From NCBI GenBank assembly GCA_040755155.1, contig JBFMBP010000102.1:61823-125822 (forward strand): a stretch of DNA of 64,000 bases, read 5' to 3'. Under the pieces are notes generated by a model that was not told the origin of the DNA, searched no databases, and was given only the letters and a program-made list of their open reading frames with translations. The position numbers were made by a program, and so were the translations under genes. The stretch comes from Candidatus Omnitrophota bacterium (GTDB lineage: Bacteria; Hinthialibacterota; Hinthialibacteria; Hinthialibacterales; Hinthialibacteraceae). Shown piece after piece: positions 63,342-64,000 of the stretch (the first letter of the stretch is position 1; the number at the start of each line of letters is the position of its first letter).

Positions 63342-63497
63342 AGAGCCTCATGCAAAATTCCACGATTCCTCCCTCAAGCCTGGGGGAGGTTTAGGAGGGG
63401 GTTGATTTAAGCCTAATAAAATCAACCCCCCTCTAACTCCCCCCAAACTTGGGGGAAGAATTAAAGCGTAGACTTTATCCATTTTGCAAGAGCCTCA
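63342..63497. mobile_element. MITE-like element, family C, with terminal inverted repeats and 9-bp direct flanks
   Basis: The element 63351-63488 begins TGCAAAAT and ends ATTTTGCA, perfect 8-bp inverted ends. Exactly outside both ends is AGAGCCTCA (63342-63350 and 63489-63497), a 9-bp direct repeat that would be a target-site duplication. An alternative reading is longer imperfect ends: GAGCCTCATGCAAAAT against GAGGCTCTTGCAAAAT matches 14 of 16. The inside carries two GGGGGAGG-type hairpins joined by complementary GGGGGTTGAT / ATCAACCCCC arms, as in the other family C copies. No transposase is encoded. Confidence 0.7.
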
Positions 63498-63515
63498 ACA
63501 TAATAACATATTCAC

Positions 63516-64000
63516 TTAGATCGAATATGAATCCCACGTTTTGCGGATAAGATCAAGGTCTTCGATGGATCGAATGACGACGTTACCGATTTCCACGGGA
63601 AAGACAAAACGCAACTGGCCCCGTTCTACCTTTTTGTCATGGAACATCGATTCGAGCAAAGCGTCCGCCGAAAGATCCGGCTTGCTCAGGGGAAATCCGG
63701 CAGCTGTCAGCAAAGAGCGCAGACGCTGTACGGCTTCCGGCGGAGTCATCCCCAGTTTTTCGCCCAACATCGCTTCGGCCAACATGCCGATGGCGACGGC
63801 CTCGCCATGAAGATAACGCCCATAGCCGGTCAGCGCTTCCACGGCATGGCCGATGGTATGGCCGAAATTGAGAATGGCGCGCAAGCCGCTTTCGCGCTCG
63901 TCCTGCTCGACGACGCGGGCTTTGATGCGGCAATTCCAAGGAATAATGGCGGTATAAATCTCTTCCTCCGCCGCCAGCAGCCGATCCAGCGCGGATGATA
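63516..64000 (-). CDS. aroB: 3-dehydroquinate synthase, C-terminal part (5' end outside the window)
   Basis: The frame is open to the right edge, giving about 160 residues of the C-terminal half. Diagnostic motifs: ESGLRAILNFGHTIGHAVEA with the Zn2+ ligand His, and RYLHGEAVAIGMLAEAMLG with the second ligand HGE. The end KTWDSYSI is short. The enzyme converts DAHP to 3-dehydroquinate in the shikimate pathway. It is followed on the minus strand by the MITE-like element and then the lipoprotein operon; proximity to PabB-PabC (chorismate use) is loose. Confidence 0.93.
   Translation of the reverse strand, partial: SSALDRLLAAEEEIYTAIIPWNCRIKARVVEQDERESGLRAILNFGHTIGHAVEALTGYGRYLHGEAVAIGMLAEAMLGEKLGMTPPEAVQRLRSLLTAAGFPLSKPDLSADALLESMFHDKKVERGQLRFVFPVEIGNVVIRSIEDLDLIRKTWDSYSI

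Overview
The window is a single chromosomal segment of an uncultivated-looking, diderm, rod-shaped bacterium of mid-range GC. Rod shape is indicated by a complete mreB-mreC-mreD-PBP2-rodA cluster. An outer envelope is indicated by lipoproteins, a CDP-paratose 2-epimerase and GT39-type membrane glycosyltransferases. Tat-signal Gfo/Idh oxidoreductases, DUF1080 proteins fused to FG-GAP repeats, ThuA proteins, HEAT-repeat proteins and several families of short palindromic repeats are typical of PVC-like or related candidate phyla. No rRNA or phylogenetic marker was analysed, so the taxonomy is inference only.

Layout. 1-13 kb: envelope and sugar genes (GT39-like, Maf/MptE-like, a 1013-residue secreted protein, a glucuronokinase-like GHMP kinase with an ATP-grasp enzyme), then hisF-hisH, an archaeal-type tyrosyl-tRNA synthetase with its own tRNA-Tyr, and a CDP-paratose epimerase. 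13-18 kb: two paralogous exported proteins with the 3' remnant of a third, a DUF433/DUF5615 toxin-antitoxin-like pair and a four-helix-bundle gene remnant. 18-22 kb: a def-fmt-membrane-protein operon and a LOG-family gene. 22-27 kb: a FIST protein translationally coupled to a hybrid histidine kinase, and an HtrA protease. 27-32 kb: a second PIN-type pair, a glycerophosphodiesterase, a coiled-coil protein and an HD-GYP protein. 32-41 kb: purL-purQ and the mre/rod cluster. 42-50 kb: a DUF1080-FG-GAP protein, tandem Uma2 genes, a barrel protein, and a STAS / RsbW-like / uridine-kinase module. 50-59 kb: an Ntn asparaginase, then a run of exported relatives of normally cytoplasmic sugar-acid enzymes (enolase superfamily, RraA-like, Gfo/Idh, ThuA) with a HEAT protein. 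59-64 kb: a PabB-PabC fusion, a BadF/GlcNAc-kinase-type kinase, two small envelope proteins and the 3' part of aroB.

The most notable points are: the C1:G72 tRNA-Tyr with a long variable arm directly upstream of an archaeal-type TyrRS; the exported sugar-acid enzyme cassette at 51.3-58.7 kb; and at least five families of short palindromic or dispersed repeats. One repeat copy (63.3 kb) has inverted ends and 9-bp direct flanks. Two copies of another family sit at junctions where a gene has been truncated or duplicated. All calls come from reading motifs and translations; no database search or folding software was run.
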